Shown in pieces: positions 1-12,540 of a stretch of DNA of 64,000 nucleotides (positions within the stretch are counted from its first letter, which is position 1; every line of letters starts with the position of its first letter). Below the pieces are notes generated by a model that ran no database searches, was not told where the DNA came from, and worked only from the letters and a program-made list of their open reading frames with translations. The stretch is from Adiantum capillus-veneris (taxonomy: Eukaryota > Streptophyta > Polypodiopsida > Polypodiales > Pteridaceae): the NCBI GenBank assembly GCA_014529385.2, contig CM043949.1, positions 112,408,477 through 112,472,476 on the forward strand, written 5' to 3'. Both the position numbers and the translations under genes were made by a program.

Positions 1-346
1 AACATAGCCACTTGCCAAGCAGTGCTAATCATCAATACCAGGTATAGTAATGGCTTTCAATTTACCGTGCCACGTAAACTTTTTGACCAACCAGCCTAGG
101 GAGTCTCAAGAGACGGCATATAGCAAAGGGACACATGACAACCTTACCTGATGGATTTATGTAAATGAATAATCTCTACTAGATCCCCATTGATATCGAT
201 TCTGAACCTCCCCCTGAGTTTGTCCACCTATAGTACAAAATATGAAAGTTTCAGGTGAGAGTGGATCTCAAATTGTTTCTACTTCTGATTCAAAAAACCA
301 AGAAAAACTTGAAGGCTTTGGGGAGTGCTTGATCTTCTTGGTTTCT
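1..346. other. Unassigned sequence at window edge
   Basis: No open frame longer than about 60 codons and no motif that I recognise. It lies on the far side of a LINE tail from family-C LTR sequence, so it may be the continuation of that LTR or the flank into which it inserted. It does not align by eye with the corresponding part of the second family-C LTR (18140-18700). Confidence 0.3.
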
Positions 347-677
347 TTTTTTTAACCATAAGCACGAGGAATTGTATTAGATGAACAAAAAAGTATACAA
401 GAGGGCCAGCGGACAAGGGCTACAGGAGTACAAGACCAGGAGCAGAGACAAGGGCTACGAGATTACCAAACCATAGGGCCGAGAGAAACCACTCCAATAC
501 ATACTCAATACCAAAATTACATATCATCTAAGATGCTAGGCATGTCATCCAGTACAGCTTAGAGCCTTTCCAGATAATAGTGCCCTTCTTGGATCCTTGA
601 TTCGAGATGTGCAATCTTTATCTCAAGCTTCTTCTCCCAGTAGTCTTGAGTAAGCTCTTTTTCCTCTAGGTATCGGA
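347..677 (-). mobile_element. LINE 3' end fragment (5'-truncated)
   Basis: Read on the minus strand, this segment ends in a T-rich 3' UTR, the phrase cctcgtgcttatggttaaaa and an A-run (plus-strand T-run at 347-354). Nearly the same terminal phrase ends the LINE-like tails at 46554 and 62375 in this window. Upstream of the 3' UTR, a short minus-strand frame closing at 559 is charged and helical, as expected of the tail of a LINE ORF2, but it is too short to prove this. The fragment sits against or inside a family-C LTR: similarity to the second LTR copy resumes at about position 670. No target duplication was found. Confidence 0.5.
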
Positions 678-1187
<510 letters not shown>

Positions 1188-2197
1188 CTCCCCCCTCCGA
1201 ATTCATGTTGTTCCTTACATGCCTTGATTATCAATGTCGATGTGATCTTTATTGTCGTTTTTTGCTCCATTGCTTGTACATTGTCTTTTGGATGCCTCTA
1301 TAAATTCCTTTACTAGAATCTCTTTTGAGGGTCTACTATAACTTCAGGAATGACTTAAGGCTTTGAGTCTTCAATTGTCTACCTTTTGTGTCTGCTCTTC
1401 TTCATTGGGGACTTCTTTGTTCATGCATCAAGGTGATCAAAGTCACATTTTCCACTATCGGCTTTTGTGTGTTGTGTAAATCATTATATTTCTTCTACTT
1501 GATACATGACTTAATTAAACCGTGACAAATCCCAGTTAATTCCCCAAGTTGGTAACTTGCTTCAAAAAGGCCTTATCCGACATCATTTGCAATAGATGGC
1601 CATCTAAGAGGTATCGTTGCCCATTTGTCCCCAAAATTCATATACATGATGTATAGGGTATGTATATGGCTATCATGGCTTCACATTTGAAAACTTGTAT
1701 CTCTGGCTAAGGGATAGACTTCTATCCTTTTTCGTTTTTTCTTCACCCTTTGCTTGTGACAATGTATTCTCTATTCATAGCCTACTAAGAAAGTTCAGCT
1801 TGGTTTGGACTTGTATTTGGATCTCCAAGATAACTTCTTGTATTTCAATCTGGAAAATGATTGATCAGTATGTCAGACACCTTCTGGCTTCCAAACTTGA
1901 AATGAATTATACCATGAGCATCCTCTAAACATGTAGAACCAATACTGATGACCAAAATATGGCTTGACCCTTGGTTGCTCATGCAGACATCTATCGTGAT
2001 AAATGACTAAATTGTCATTTTTGCCCCCTTTTTTGTCAGTGTTGTTAGTCTCTTTTGTTTGGTAGGCTTCATTAAGTCACATACAAGATAGAAGATTTAT
2101 AGTACAAAGATCTTCTTCCTGTATACGGCCTTATAGTCGCATGAAGTGTCTGATATTCAACTTTACACTTGATGGGTGCTTTCATTTAGTCGCGTCA
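1188..2197 (-). mobile_element. Degenerate interior of family-C gypsy element, copy 1
   Basis: This begins with the polypurine tract of the minus-strand element and continues with sequence shared with 19096-19157 and 19589-19760 (for example tgctcttcttcattgg followed by gacttctttgtt). No gag or pol motif is recognisable in any frame. Importantly, it lacks the helicase-bearing insertion found in copy 2, so 1245-1270 is the empty-site counterpart of 19157-19588. Confidence 0.5.
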
Positions 2198-3772
2198 TGT
2201 CATAATAATCAATATCTAATTCTCCTAAATGATTTTCTCATGTTAAACTAATCATTTAATATGGGAAAGTGCCAGGGGAGAAAAAGCTAGAATATTGGTT
2301 AAGCTAGCAGACCGGCCACAGTAAGGATCCAAAGGAGGGAAAATAGGGATCCAAAGGGGGGGGCCATCTGCAAAAGAGCCATGTGCAACAATGGGCTTAA
2401 AAGACCCTAAGGTTCAGCCCATTAAGACTTCCAAAATGCTAAGGTTCCAAAATTCAAAGGTTGTGTTCAAAGGTCAAGCATGGGGGGAATTGGATGCTTT
2501 GTGTGTGTCCCAAAAGTCTTTATCAATCCCTACATAGGAGGGGGCGAGCCTTGGGAGTAGGGGATGAGAGAGAAACTCACACACACACACACAAGCTCCC
2601 TTTACACAACACATGTCAGCTCCCTAGCTCAGATGCCCACAAGGTGTACCCAATTCCCATTGGATGGCCTTGGAGGTGGACCAATGAGAATTAGGCTAGA
2701 GTAAATCTAGTTTAATTAATTTAAAAACACTTAATAAAAGAACCAATGAGAATTAAGCTCTCTAGAAGACTATTGGATAGTCTCCCAAGGGGTCCAATGA
2801 GCATTCAGCAGCCCAATGGCTTGCCTGATTCCTATTGGCCGGGAGGCAAAGGGGTCCAATGAGAGTTTAGTTGCATTTATTAATTACATAAAGCTCTCAC
2901 AAAATGGGAAAGGGGGACACATGTCAGAAGGCTATCACATATACTGCTTAATTATCATTGGCTAGCCCTAGGGAGGTCCAATGAGACTGTAGCATGAGCA
3001 AATAGCAAGAGGGGTCAACCAAGAGAGAGAGGGGGCTGATTTTTGCAAGGCATTATCACACACACTCACACAATCTCATGTGTGAAGTAAAGAAGACTCT
3101 CTCTCCTTCTCAAGCTTTAATGGAAAGCTTCCCACCTACTCCAACCTTGTGATAAGGGAGGCCTACACCAACAACTCTTGGCTTTGTGATGCAAATCCAA
3201 CCAAGAGCCAAGCTTCAATGCATGCTCATCTCCTCTACCATGCTAATTACTAAGCTAAGCTATGCTAATATGAGTGATTATGTGAGGAGATGTACATCTT
3301 TCTCGTAAGAATACTCCTTCTTCCTCTCAATCTACTCTCATACCCTGCTAGCTCTCACCATCTTCGATGGTGTGTGAGGTCTTGGGTCTGAGACCGGAGA
3401 GAATTGATGTTGTGTTTGATAATTGTTTTGCTTAGTGCATGAAGCTTCCATCTTCATTGCACTAGCTAGTCTTGAAGGAACACAAATAATTGTATTGTAC
3501 AATGTCTCTCTCGATGGGAGAAACCATAATACAAAGCCTTTTGGAGGGGGGACCGGCTCCATGTAAATCCGTTCCTCAACTGTTGTCAATAGCTTAATTT
3601 CTCTCTCTTTTGAAAGTATTGTTCATGCTATCTAACTAGGTGTTATGCTTTTTGTTGCTCTCTCCACCCAAGTACTCTTATAATTCTCATTAGGAATCTA
3701 TTCTAATGAAATGCCCACTATGTTCATGCTAATTTCTGCTACACACAAGTTTTCATGCCATTAAATGTTACA
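2198..3772 (+). repeat. 5' LTR of plus-strand chromovirus
   Basis: It starts tgtcataataatc and ends gttaca, fitting the TG...CA rule, and is 1,575 bp long. The same start recurs at 9541 (3' LTR). The reverse complement bounds the LTR of the opposite-strand element at 12172. The LTR contains short AC repeats and several copies of a phrase like ccaatgaga. The terminal CA is followed by one base and then the primer-binding site. Confidence 0.93.
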
Positions 3773-3773
3773 T

Positions 3774-3785
3774 TGGTATCAGAGC
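3774..3785 (+). promoter_or_regulatory. Primer-binding site, tRNA-iMet type
   Basis: TGGTATCAGAGC lies one base after the LTR. It is complementary to the 3' end of initiator methionine tRNA and is the usual minus-strand priming site of plant chromoviruses and many copia elements. The same motif occurs at 24548 (plus) and as complements at 17850, 34213 and 59839. Confidence 0.93.
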
Positions 3786-4188
3786 ATAAGGTTTCTCTTT
3801 TCTTGCTCAAAGAAGGGAGGTCCTCAAGCTAGCTATAAATGGTTGGTATTATTAATTGCCTGTTAGTAAGTAGAATAGGGATTTTTCAGTCTTGCAGTGC
3901 GCCTATTGTGTAGCTAACGGGGCATCACCGTTGAGAGCTATGGTCTTAACAGTGGAGTCCTACGGGGATTGCCTACGGCTTAAACACTATTGAGCTATTA
4001 GAAGCTTGACAGGAGCCGGTGCTATTTTGGTGTTGAACGACCCTCTCTTCTATTCCTTGCAATTAATGGTATTCGAGCCACGGGTACAGTAGCTTTGAGT
4101 GATTTTTCTAAAGGGGTAAAGAGGAGTAGCAACTAGGGCTTGAAGTGCCAAAGTACACATAAAAAGTTTACACCTAAAAGTTGTTAGA
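3786..4188 (+). other. Untranslated leader of plus-strand chromovirus
   Basis: About 400 bp between the primer site and the gag start codon. It is shared with the opposite-strand element (17446-17849) and has no coding features. It would hold the packaging and dimerisation signals, but none can be identified by eye. Confidence 0.6.
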
Positions 4189-5757
4189 ATGGCTGACAAT
4201 AGTAAAGAGAGTGAAATTAATGTTGATAACTTTGATTTTGCTAATGAGCAAGATACTAATGATGCCCCCCCCGATGCCTGTTAACTATCTTGTTTCTAGG
4301 CTTCAACAAGCCATGGGCAATCCATCTCTCCAAAGTGAAGTGCAACGACAGCTCCGTGCTCATGGGATTCTCCAAGCTCACCACCATGACAAGAGAACAC
4401 CTAGGAAGCCTCCTTGTGAGACTTCCAAAAGAGGTCTCTCTCCGATTCGGGAAGAAGAAGAGAATCCATACGAAGGGCTCAAGAATTTACTTCTTGATGA
4501 TGCATCTCCTTCCCAAAGGAGAACTCAAGAGCCTCCACCGAAGGAATGAGAAAGAAGTGAGTCTCCCGCCACCTTGGCGGAGATGGCTCCACGAAGACAG
4601 CGGGCTAAACGCTCTCCATCACCTCCAAAACGGAGAAGACCATCGCACCCTTCTCCACACCATAATTCAAAGAGGGATGACAAAAAGCAAGAGAAGAAAA
4701 AGGCGAGAAAGAGGACACCGTCTTCTCCATCTTCTTCATCCTCTTCCTCTTATGAAAGTGATGGTGAAGACGATGAAGATAAAGACAAGAAAAAGGCAAG
4801 AAAGAGGTCACCCTCTTCTCCACCTTCCTCAAATTGTTCACCTTCTGAAGAAAGTGATGGTGCAACCTTTGAACCATCAAAAAGAAGAGGCCATAGGAAA
4901 TCCTATGCTGCATGGAAGAGGTCTTCCAAGCTTAAGAAGTTCAAAGAGGGAGGGAAAAGCATCTCTTTCCTTACCTATGATGGCACCTTTGGTGCTACGG
5001 ACAAAGTCTTGGCCTTTATCCAACAATTTGATGCGGCGTTCAGAGATGAGGGCTTCACGGAGTCCTCTAAGCTACACCATGTAGCTATACACTTTCAAAA
5101 GTCCTCAAGGAATGGTGGTCGAGCCTACGAGCCAACAATGAAGCTCCACGAACCTCGAAAGCTTTAAGAGCTTTCATTATGAAGTAGTTTTTGGCCACTG
5201 ATGCCAAAGACAAAGTACTCACCGAATGGCGAAGCTTAAAGCTCTCTCCCTATGAATCCATCCACAAATATGTAGACAATTTTTGGGACCTACAACTCAA
5301 AGCCACTGTCTTCAAAAAGTTGGATTTTGGAGAGAAAAAGCAAAAATTTTGTGCGGGCTTAACCGAAGAAATGGCGGAGTATGTCAACTCCCAACGGCCA
5401 CGTACCATATTGGCGGTAATACACTATACTATGGTGGCCTCTCTAATCAATTTCCAAATGGGGGCTAAAAGAAATAATAAGCCCACGGAGCCTAAGGGGA
5501 AGGACAATGTCCAAAATTCCCCTAAGGGCAACTCCAACAAAGCTAAAGAGAAGGGAGTTTACAAAGGTAAAAACAAACTCTCTCCTGAAGAGCTTGAGCG
5601 TTATCGCAAGGATAACCGGTGTTTCAAGTGTGGCGAACAAGGGCATGCGTACCGCGCTTGTCCCCAAAAGAACACCCGCCATGATCCTTCTAGAGCTACC
5701 TTGGTTGAAATCCAAGACGAGGAGACTCACCAAACTCACCACAAAGGATCTCCTCTA
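4189..5757 (+). pseudogene. gag: Chromovirus gag (broken)
   Basis: The gag polyprotein forms the cytoplasmic particle that packages the element RNA. It starts MADNSKESEIN at 4189. A C-run at 4265-4272 shifts the frame, an in-frame TGA stands at 4547, and single-base loss near 5105 and a stop near 5187 follow. The N-terminal third carries a Ser/Lys/Arg-rich segment with a twofold internal repeat of the form KKKARKRxPSSP followed by SSSSS and an acidic run (about 4690-4860). The central part is a retrotransposon gag domain. The C-terminal CCHC zinc knuckle (CFKCGEQGHAYRAC) is intact at 5620-5661. The minus-strand copy at 15760-17445 supplies the comparison. Confidence 0.88.
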
Positions 5758-8700
5758 TGCCATGCTTGGGGAAAGGTAAGAGAACATGATGCTTTTATTC
5801 TCTTTGACCCTGGTTCTACTCAGAATTTTATATCTATAGAGTTGGCCACCAAGCTAGGCATACAAGCCTACGAGATGGGAGATGTTCTACCCGTAGACAG
5901 TGCTTTCAAGGGGCAAGAAGCTTCAGTCACTCCCTTAATCGGGAAATTGAGGCTCCATGTCCAAAGCTATGTGGACAAAGAGGACTTCTTGATCTCTCCT
6001 CTCAAGCATGAGGATGTAATCCTAGGGGAACCATGGTTTGATCGCCTGGCTACCAATGTTAAATTCCCTGAAAGGAGAATCTCCTTTAAGTTCAAGGAAA
6101 AAGACATGTATATAGATGCTAAGGAAATGGGTAACACTATCCCCATTGTACATACACAAGCTTTCAACAAGTCAATAAAGAGCTCTATTTCCGTGTACAT
6201 GATTTTTGTTAAAGATTCTCAAAATGAACCTAATGCTTTAGCAAAAGAAAATAAAATTAACCAAAAGGAATTAGAGTTATCCAATTTTCTCAAGGGGTTT
6301 GAAGATGTTTTTATTGATGACATCCCTTGTGAGCTACCTCGTAAACGAGGTAATGATGACCATGCAATTGAACTTCTTCCAGGAAGTTCACCACCTAACA
6401 AACCTCCTCATAGAGTTTCTCAAGCTCAACAAGAGGAGATTATGCGGCAAGTGCATGAGTTAGTTCAGAAGGGCATGGTTAGGCCTAGCTCATCTCCATT
6501 TTGCTCACCTGTGCTATTAGTGCAAAAGAAAGATGGCACAAATCGTATGTGTGTCGACTATAGAGCACTAAATAGGATCACTATCAAGAACAGGTTTCCC
6601 ATTCCACGGGTAGAAGACCTATTTGATAAGCTACAAGGATCGACCTACTTCAGTAGGATTGACCTAAAAAGTGGCTATCATCAAATAAGGATAGTTGATC
6701 AAGACATTGTAAAGACCGTATTTTGCACCACATTTGGTCTTTACGAATACATTGTCATGCCTTTTGGATTGACCAATGCACCAGCCACATTTAACCGCTT
6801 GATGGAGAAGCTGTTCAGGCCTCATCGAACCTTCACTGGAGTGTTCTTTGATGATATTATCATCTACTCTAATTCATTAGACGAACACAAGAAACACCTC
6901 CAGGTAAAATTTCAAGTTTTAAGAGAGAACAAATTTTATGTTAATCGAAAGAAAAGTGAATTTTTCTTGCAAGAGATTCAGTATTTAGGTCACATTATCT
7001 CTCAAGATGGCATCCAAATGGATCCATCCAAATGGCCTAAACCAAAGAATCTTCATGAACTAAGAAGCTTTATAGGTATGTGTGCATACTATGGACGCTT
7101 CATAGAAAAGTTCTCACAAATTGCGGGACCATTACATGACCTAACAAAGAAAAGCATTAGGTATACATGGTCTGCTAAGGAGAACAATGCTTTTGGAAAG
7201 CTTAAAGAAAAGCTTATCTCTCAACCTGTGCTTACACTACCTGTGCTTACATGACCTAACAAAGAAAATCATTAGGTATACATGGTCTGCTAAGGAGAAC
7301 AATGCTTTTGAAAAGCTTAAAGAAAAGCTTATCTCTCAACCTGTGCTTACACTACCGGATCTCTCAAAACCATTTGAGGTCTAATGTGATGCTTGTGGTG
7401 ATTGCCTTGGAGCTGTTTTGCTTCAAGAAGGGCACGCCATAGGCTATGAAAGTCGAAGGCTCGACTCTGTTGAGCAAGCTTCAAGCATATATGAAAAGGA
7501 ACTCCTTGCAGTTCTACATGCCTTAGACTCATGGAAGCACTATTTATTGGGGACTCCTTTCATTCTGCGTATGGATCACCAAAGTCTTAAGTACTTCATG
7601 ACGCAGAGCAAGCTCTCCGACAAACAAATGAGGTGGGAAAATTTCCTTTCGCAATTTAATTTTATATTGCTCACATTGCTGGCAACCATAATCCAGCACT
7701 CTCAAGACGGCCGAGAGTGAATGCAGTTTCCATAGCAACTCACAATGATCTATCTTCAATGATAGATGAGTATGCTATTGATCCCGATTTTAGAGATTGA
7801 TTTCATCCCTTGCATTAGGGAAGAAAGAAGAACCATTTACTTTACAAGATGGTTATCTTCTCTATGGAAATAGACTATGCGTTACTTTCTCACTACGTGA
7901 GAAAGTAATGTATGAATCTTACGCTCCTCCTTACGCGGGGCATAGAGGGATTCAGTCTACCCTAAACGGAATTGAAACATATTTCTATTGGCCTACCATG
8001 AAAGTGAACATACAAGAGTATGTTTCTAAATGTGTGGTATGCCAAAAGACAAAATTTGATAGAGGGAAGCAACCTGGATTGCTTCAACCCTTGCCAATCC
8101 CTAATTCATCATGGGAGAGCATATCCATGGATTTTATCTTTGGATTGCCTAAATCTATCCATGGGAATATGGGAATATGGACGATATTAGACAGGTTCAG
8201 TAAACAAGCTCGTTTTATACCTGTCAAAAAGACTATCAAAGCCCATCAAATGGCAACCCTCTTCATTTCACAAATTTTCAAGTACCATCGCTTGCCAATG
8301 TCCATAGTGTCGGATAGAGATCCTAGAATGACCAGTAATTTCTGGAAGGGTCTCTTTGTGAATTTAGGCCTATCATCCACAAACGGATGGCCAAAGTGAA
8401 ATAGCTAACCTAATAATTCTCGATCTACTAAAATCCTATGTAACGGAAGTAGATCAAAGATCCCAATGGGAAAAGTACTTACCCTTAGTAGAGTATGCTT
8501 ACAATAACACTTTACATACTTCCACAGGAAAATCACCTTTCGAGGTAATTGAGGGAAGATTAAAAAATCCCTTGCTATTAAGGTACAAGGGAAGATCTTC
8601 GCTGCAGATGAGTATAGCCGAGACCTACAAGAATCTTTTCAAAAGATTAAGGATGCTATCTCTATCTCACAACAAAGGCAAAAGGCTACTGCTGACAAGC

Positions 8701-9185
8701 ACAGAAGAGCCCAAGCCTTTAAAGAAAATGATTGGGTCTTATTAAAATTTCCCAAGGCTCGATTAAGGCACACGACGGGCAAAAATCCTACGGTACACCA
8801 AAAGTACTATGCTAAACTAGCAAAAAGGTACTACGGTCCCTTCCAGATTCTTAGGCCAATCAACGCGATGGCCTATCAACTCAAGTTGCCCAATCATTGG
8901 CTCATACACAATGCTTTCCATGTGAGCCTATTAAAGACTTACAAAGGAGAGCCACCTCAAGAACCAACTACTGAAGACCCACTAGAGATCGAGGACCAAG
9001 AAGAGGTGTTGCAGCCCGAGTCCACTCTCCGACATGAAGACAAGGTACGAAGAGGCAGTAAGACTATCCGACGATATCTTATTAAGTTTAAGAATTATCC
9101 TTTTGAAGATGCTAGATGGATGCAAGGCATACAACTAAAGAATAACGTAAACCTTGTCAATGCTTACAATGCTTCCCAAGAGTAA
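5758..9185 (+). pseudogene. pol: Chromovirus pol: PR-RT-RNaseH-INT-chromodomain (broken)
   Basis: Domains in order: aspartic protease with FDPGST where DSGST is usual (about 5800); reverse transcriptase with LPFGL-type and FFDD motifs (FFDD at 6844-6855); RNase H (about 7365-7600) after an in-frame TAA at 7382; integrase with an HHCC zinc finger (about 7940-8060) and DDE core including SMDF and VSDRDPR (8120-8340); and a C-terminal chromodomain-like segment (about 9005-9170, IRRYLIKFKNYPFEDARW). The 115-bp duplication at 7250 throws RNase H out of frame. About 20 bp is missing before the AYHPQTDGQ-type motif near 8370. The reading frame is otherwise long and conserved, consistent with decay after insertion. 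Confidence 0.9.
7135..7364 (+). repeat. 115-bp tandem duplication inside pol
   Basis: The sequence beginning catgacctaacaaagaaaa occurs at 7135 and again at 7250, an offset of 115 bp, and both copies run through the same RT/RNase H junction sequence. The minus-strand sister element has a single copy. Because 115 is not a multiple of three, the duplication itself shifts the frame. Confidence 0.92.
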
Positions 9186-9540
9186 GAAAATGTACAAAAT
9201 GTTAAAAATGAACAAATTTTTTGTCTTATAAGACTCTCTTTTTCTTTATTGTGCACAAAAATGAAGTAGTATGCATGCTTAGATCAAGTTTGCAGAGACG
9301 ACGTCTCCCAAACACCAAGTAGAGCTTGTCACTCTACTAAGGAAGATTGATAGGACTAATGTGCAGACATGCTTGCGGTAGCCTCAGGCTCTGAAGCGCC
9401 AAATGGACTAGTCATCCATTGTGGAATGATGTCGTAGGGTAACAAAGGGATTCTCTACCCGCTAAGAAAAGAACTAATGAATATGCTTTATCTTCTCTAC
9501 CCCATAGTCCAGGACGACTATGATTACAAGAGAGAGGTAA
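9186..9540 (+). other. 3' untranslated region and polypurine tract of plus-strand chromovirus
   Basis: About 350 bp lies between the chromodomain stop and the 3' LTR. It ends in AAGAGAGAGGTAA (9528-9540), the polypurine tract that primes plus-strand DNA. The opposite element has the identical tract next to its own 3' LTR (12173-12185 as complement). A near-palindromic phrase agtccaggacgact (about 9507-9520) may form a small hairpin. Confidence 0.75.
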
Positions 9541-10579
9541 TGTCATAATAATCAATATCTAATTCTCCTAAATGATTTTCTCATGTTAAACTGATCATTT
9601 AATATGGGAAAGTGCTAAGGAGAAAAAGCTAGACTATTGGTTAAGATAGCAGACCGGCCACAGTAGAGATCCAAAGGAGGGAAAATAGGGATCCAAAGGG
9701 GGGGGGGGGGCATCTGCAAAAGATCCATGTGCAACAATGGGCTTAAAAGACGCTAAGATTCAGCCCATTAAGACTTCCAAAATGCTAAGGTTCCAAAATT
9801 CAAAGGTTGTGTTCAAAGGTCAAGCATGGGGGGAATTGGATGCTTTGTGTGTGTCCCAAAAGTCTTTATCAATCCCTACATAGGAGGGGGTGAGCCTTGG
9901 GAGTAGGGGATGAGAGAGAAACTCACACACACACACACACACACACACACAAGCTCCCTTTACACAAAGGGAATGAGGGACACATGTCAGCTCCCTAGCC
10001 CAGATGCCCACAAGGTGTACCCAATTCCTATTGGATGGCCTTGGAGGTGGACCAATGAGAATTAGGCTAGAGTAAATCTAGTTTAATTAATTTAAAAACT
10101 TTTAATAAAACAACCAATGAGAATTAAGCTCTCTAGAAGATTATTGGATAGTCTCCCAAGGGGTCCAATGAGCATTCAACAGCCCAATGGCTTGCGTGAT
10201 TCCTATTGGACGGGAGGCAAAGGGGTCCAATGAGAGTTTAGTTGCATTTATTAATTACATAAATCTCTCACAAAATGGGAAAGGGGGACACATGTCAGAA
10301 GGCTATCACTTATACTGATTAATTATCATTGGCTAGCCCTAGGGAGGTCCAATGAGACTGTAGCATGAGCAAATAGCAAGAGGGGTCGACCAAGAGAGAG
10401 AGGGGGCTGATTTTTGCAAGGCATTATCACACACACTCACACAATCTCATGTGTGAAGTAAAGAAGACTCTCTCTCCTTCTCAAGCTTTAATGGAAAGCT
10501 TACCACCTACTCCAAGCTTGTGAGAAGGGAGGCCTACACCAACAACTCTTGGCTTTTTGATGCAAATCCAACCAAGAGC
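9541..10579 (+). repeat. 3' LTR of plus-strand chromovirus, truncated
   Basis: It begins with the same tgtcataataatc as the 5' LTR and follows it for about 1,039 bp. It then stops at ccaaccaagagc (10579), where the 5' LTR would continue caagcttcaatg. The next base starts the opposite-strand element. About 535 bp of this LTR is therefore missing from its expected place. It was not found after the opposite element either, because that element's far end is itself cut. Confidence 0.9.
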
Positions 10580-12172
10580 TGTAACGTTTAATGGCCTAAT
10601 AACTTATGTGTAGCGGAAATTAGCATGAACATAGTGGGCATTTCATTAGAGTAGATTCCTAATGAGAATTACAAGAGTGCTTGGGTGGAGAGAGCAACAA
10701 AAAGCATAACACCTAGTTAGATAGCATCGACAATACTTTCAAAAGAGAGAGCAATTAAGCTATTGACAACAGTTGAGGACTGGATTTTTATGGAGCCGGT
10801 CCCCCCTCCAAAAGGCTTTGTATTATGGTTTCTCCCATCAAGAGATACATTGTACAATACAATTCTTTGTGTTCCTTCAAGACTAGCTAGTGCAATGAAG
10901 ATGGAAACTTCATGCACTAAGCAAAACACTTAACAAACACAACTTGAATTATCCCCTTTCTCAGACCCAAGACCTCACACACCTTCGAAGATGGTGAGAG
11001 CTAGCAGGGTATGAGAGTAGATTGAGAGGAAGAAGGAGTATCTTACGAGAAAGATGTACATCTCCTCACATAATCACTCATATGTAGCATAGCTTAGCTT
11101 AGTAATTGGCTTGGTAGAGGAGATGAGCATGCATTGAAGCTTGGCTCTTGGTTGGATTTGCATCCACATGCCAAGAGAGTGTTGATGTAGGCTTCTATCT
11201 CACAAGCTTGGAGTAGGTGATGAGTTCTCCATTAAAGCTTGGGAAGAGATAGTCTTCTCTTTCTTCACACATGAGCTTGTGTCAGTGTGTGTGTGATAAT
11301 GCCTTGCAAAAATCAGCCCCCCCTCTCTCTCTTGGGCGAGCCCTCTTGCTAAATGCTCTTCCTGAAGCCTCATTGGCCCTCCCCAAGTCAAGCCAATTAC
11401 AATTAAGCAGCATAAGTGATAGCCTTCTGACATGTGTCCCCCTTTCCCCTTTTGTGAGAGATTTAGGTAATTAAATAATTAAACTAAACTCTCATTGGAC
11501 CCCTTTGCCTCCTGGCCAATAGGAATCAAGCAAGCCATGGGGCTCCTGAATGCTCATTGGACCCCTTGGGAGACTGCCCAATAGTCTTCTAGGAGACTTA
11601 ATTCTCATTGGTTTCTTTTATTAAATGTTTTTAAATTAATTAAACTAGATTTACTCTAGCTTAATTTTCATTGGTCCACTTCAAGGGTCATCCAATAGAA
11701 ATTGGGCACACCTTGTGGGCATCTGGCCTAGGGAGCTGACATGTGTCCCTCATTCCCTTTGTGTAAAGGGAGCGTGTGTGTGTGTGTGTGTGTGGCTTTC
11801 TCTCTCATCCCCTACCTTTAGGGCTCGCCCCCTCCCATGTAGGGATGTGCAAAGACTTTTAGGGCACACACAAAGCATCCAATTTTCCCTAGGGTTGACC
11901 TTTGGACACAACCTTTGAATTTTGGAACCTTAGCATTTTGGAAGTCTTAATGGGCTGAACCTTAGGGTCTTTTTAGCCCATTGTTGCACATGGCTCTTTT
12001 GCAGATGGCCCCCCCTTTGGATCCCTATTTTCCCTCCTTTGGATCCCTACTGTGGCCGGTCTGCTAGCTTAACCAATATTCTAGCTTTTTCTCCCCTGGC
12101 CTTCCCCACATTAAATGATCAGTTTAATATGAGAAAATCATTTAGGAGAATTAGATATTGATTATTATGACA
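10580..12172 (-). repeat. 3' LTR of minus-strand chromovirus
   Basis: Full length at 1,593 bp and bounded by tgtaacgtt on the left and attatgaca on the right, which are the complements of the LTR ends defined at 2198 and 3772. Several short segments differ from the plus-element LTRs: the CT- and GT-rich portions are shorter and some promoter-proximal stretches are divergent. This indicates a related subfamily and not an exact duplicate. Confidence 0.93.
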
Positions 12173-12540
12173 TTACCTCTCTCTTGAAATCATAGTCGTC
12201 CTCGACTATGGTGTAGAGAAGATAAAGCATGTTCATGAGTCCTTTTCTTAGCGGGTAGAGGATCCCTATGTTACCCTACGACATCATTCCACAATGGATG
12301 ACTAGTCCATTTGGCGCTTGAGAGCCTGAGGCTGCCGCAAGCATGTCTGCACATTCGTCCTATCAATCTTCCATAGTAGAGTGACAAGCTCTACTTGGTG
12401 TTTGAGAGACGTCGTCTCCGCAAACTTGATCTAAGCATGCATACTACTTCATTTTTGTGCACAAATAAAGAAAAAGAGAGTCTTATAAGACAAAAATTTT
12501 GTTCATTTTTAACATTTTGTACATTTGCTTACTCTTGGGA
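12173..12540 (-). other. 3' untranslated region and polypurine tract, minus-strand chromovirus
   Basis: Counterpart of 9186-9540. The polypurine tract AAGAGAGAGGTAA lies on the minus strand directly upstream of the LTR. No coding features are seen. Confidence 0.75.

Larger units (their letters stand above)
2198..10579 (+). mobile_element. Ty3/gypsy chromovirus, plus-strand copy (defective)
   Basis: A near-complete LTR retrotransposon: 5' LTR 2198-3772, tRNA-iMet primer site, gag, protease, reverse transcriptase, RNase H, integrase, chromodomain, polypurine tract and a 3' LTR from 9541. The chromodomain at the pol C-terminus places it among chromoviruses. It cannot be autonomous: there is a frameshift at a C-run (4265-4272), a stop at 4547, a frameshift near 5105, a 115-bp tandem duplication at 7135-7364, a stop at 7382 and a deletion of about 20 bp in integrase near 8370. 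The 3' LTR stops at 10579, where the opposite-strand copy begins, so this is the older of the two. Confidence 0.92.
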
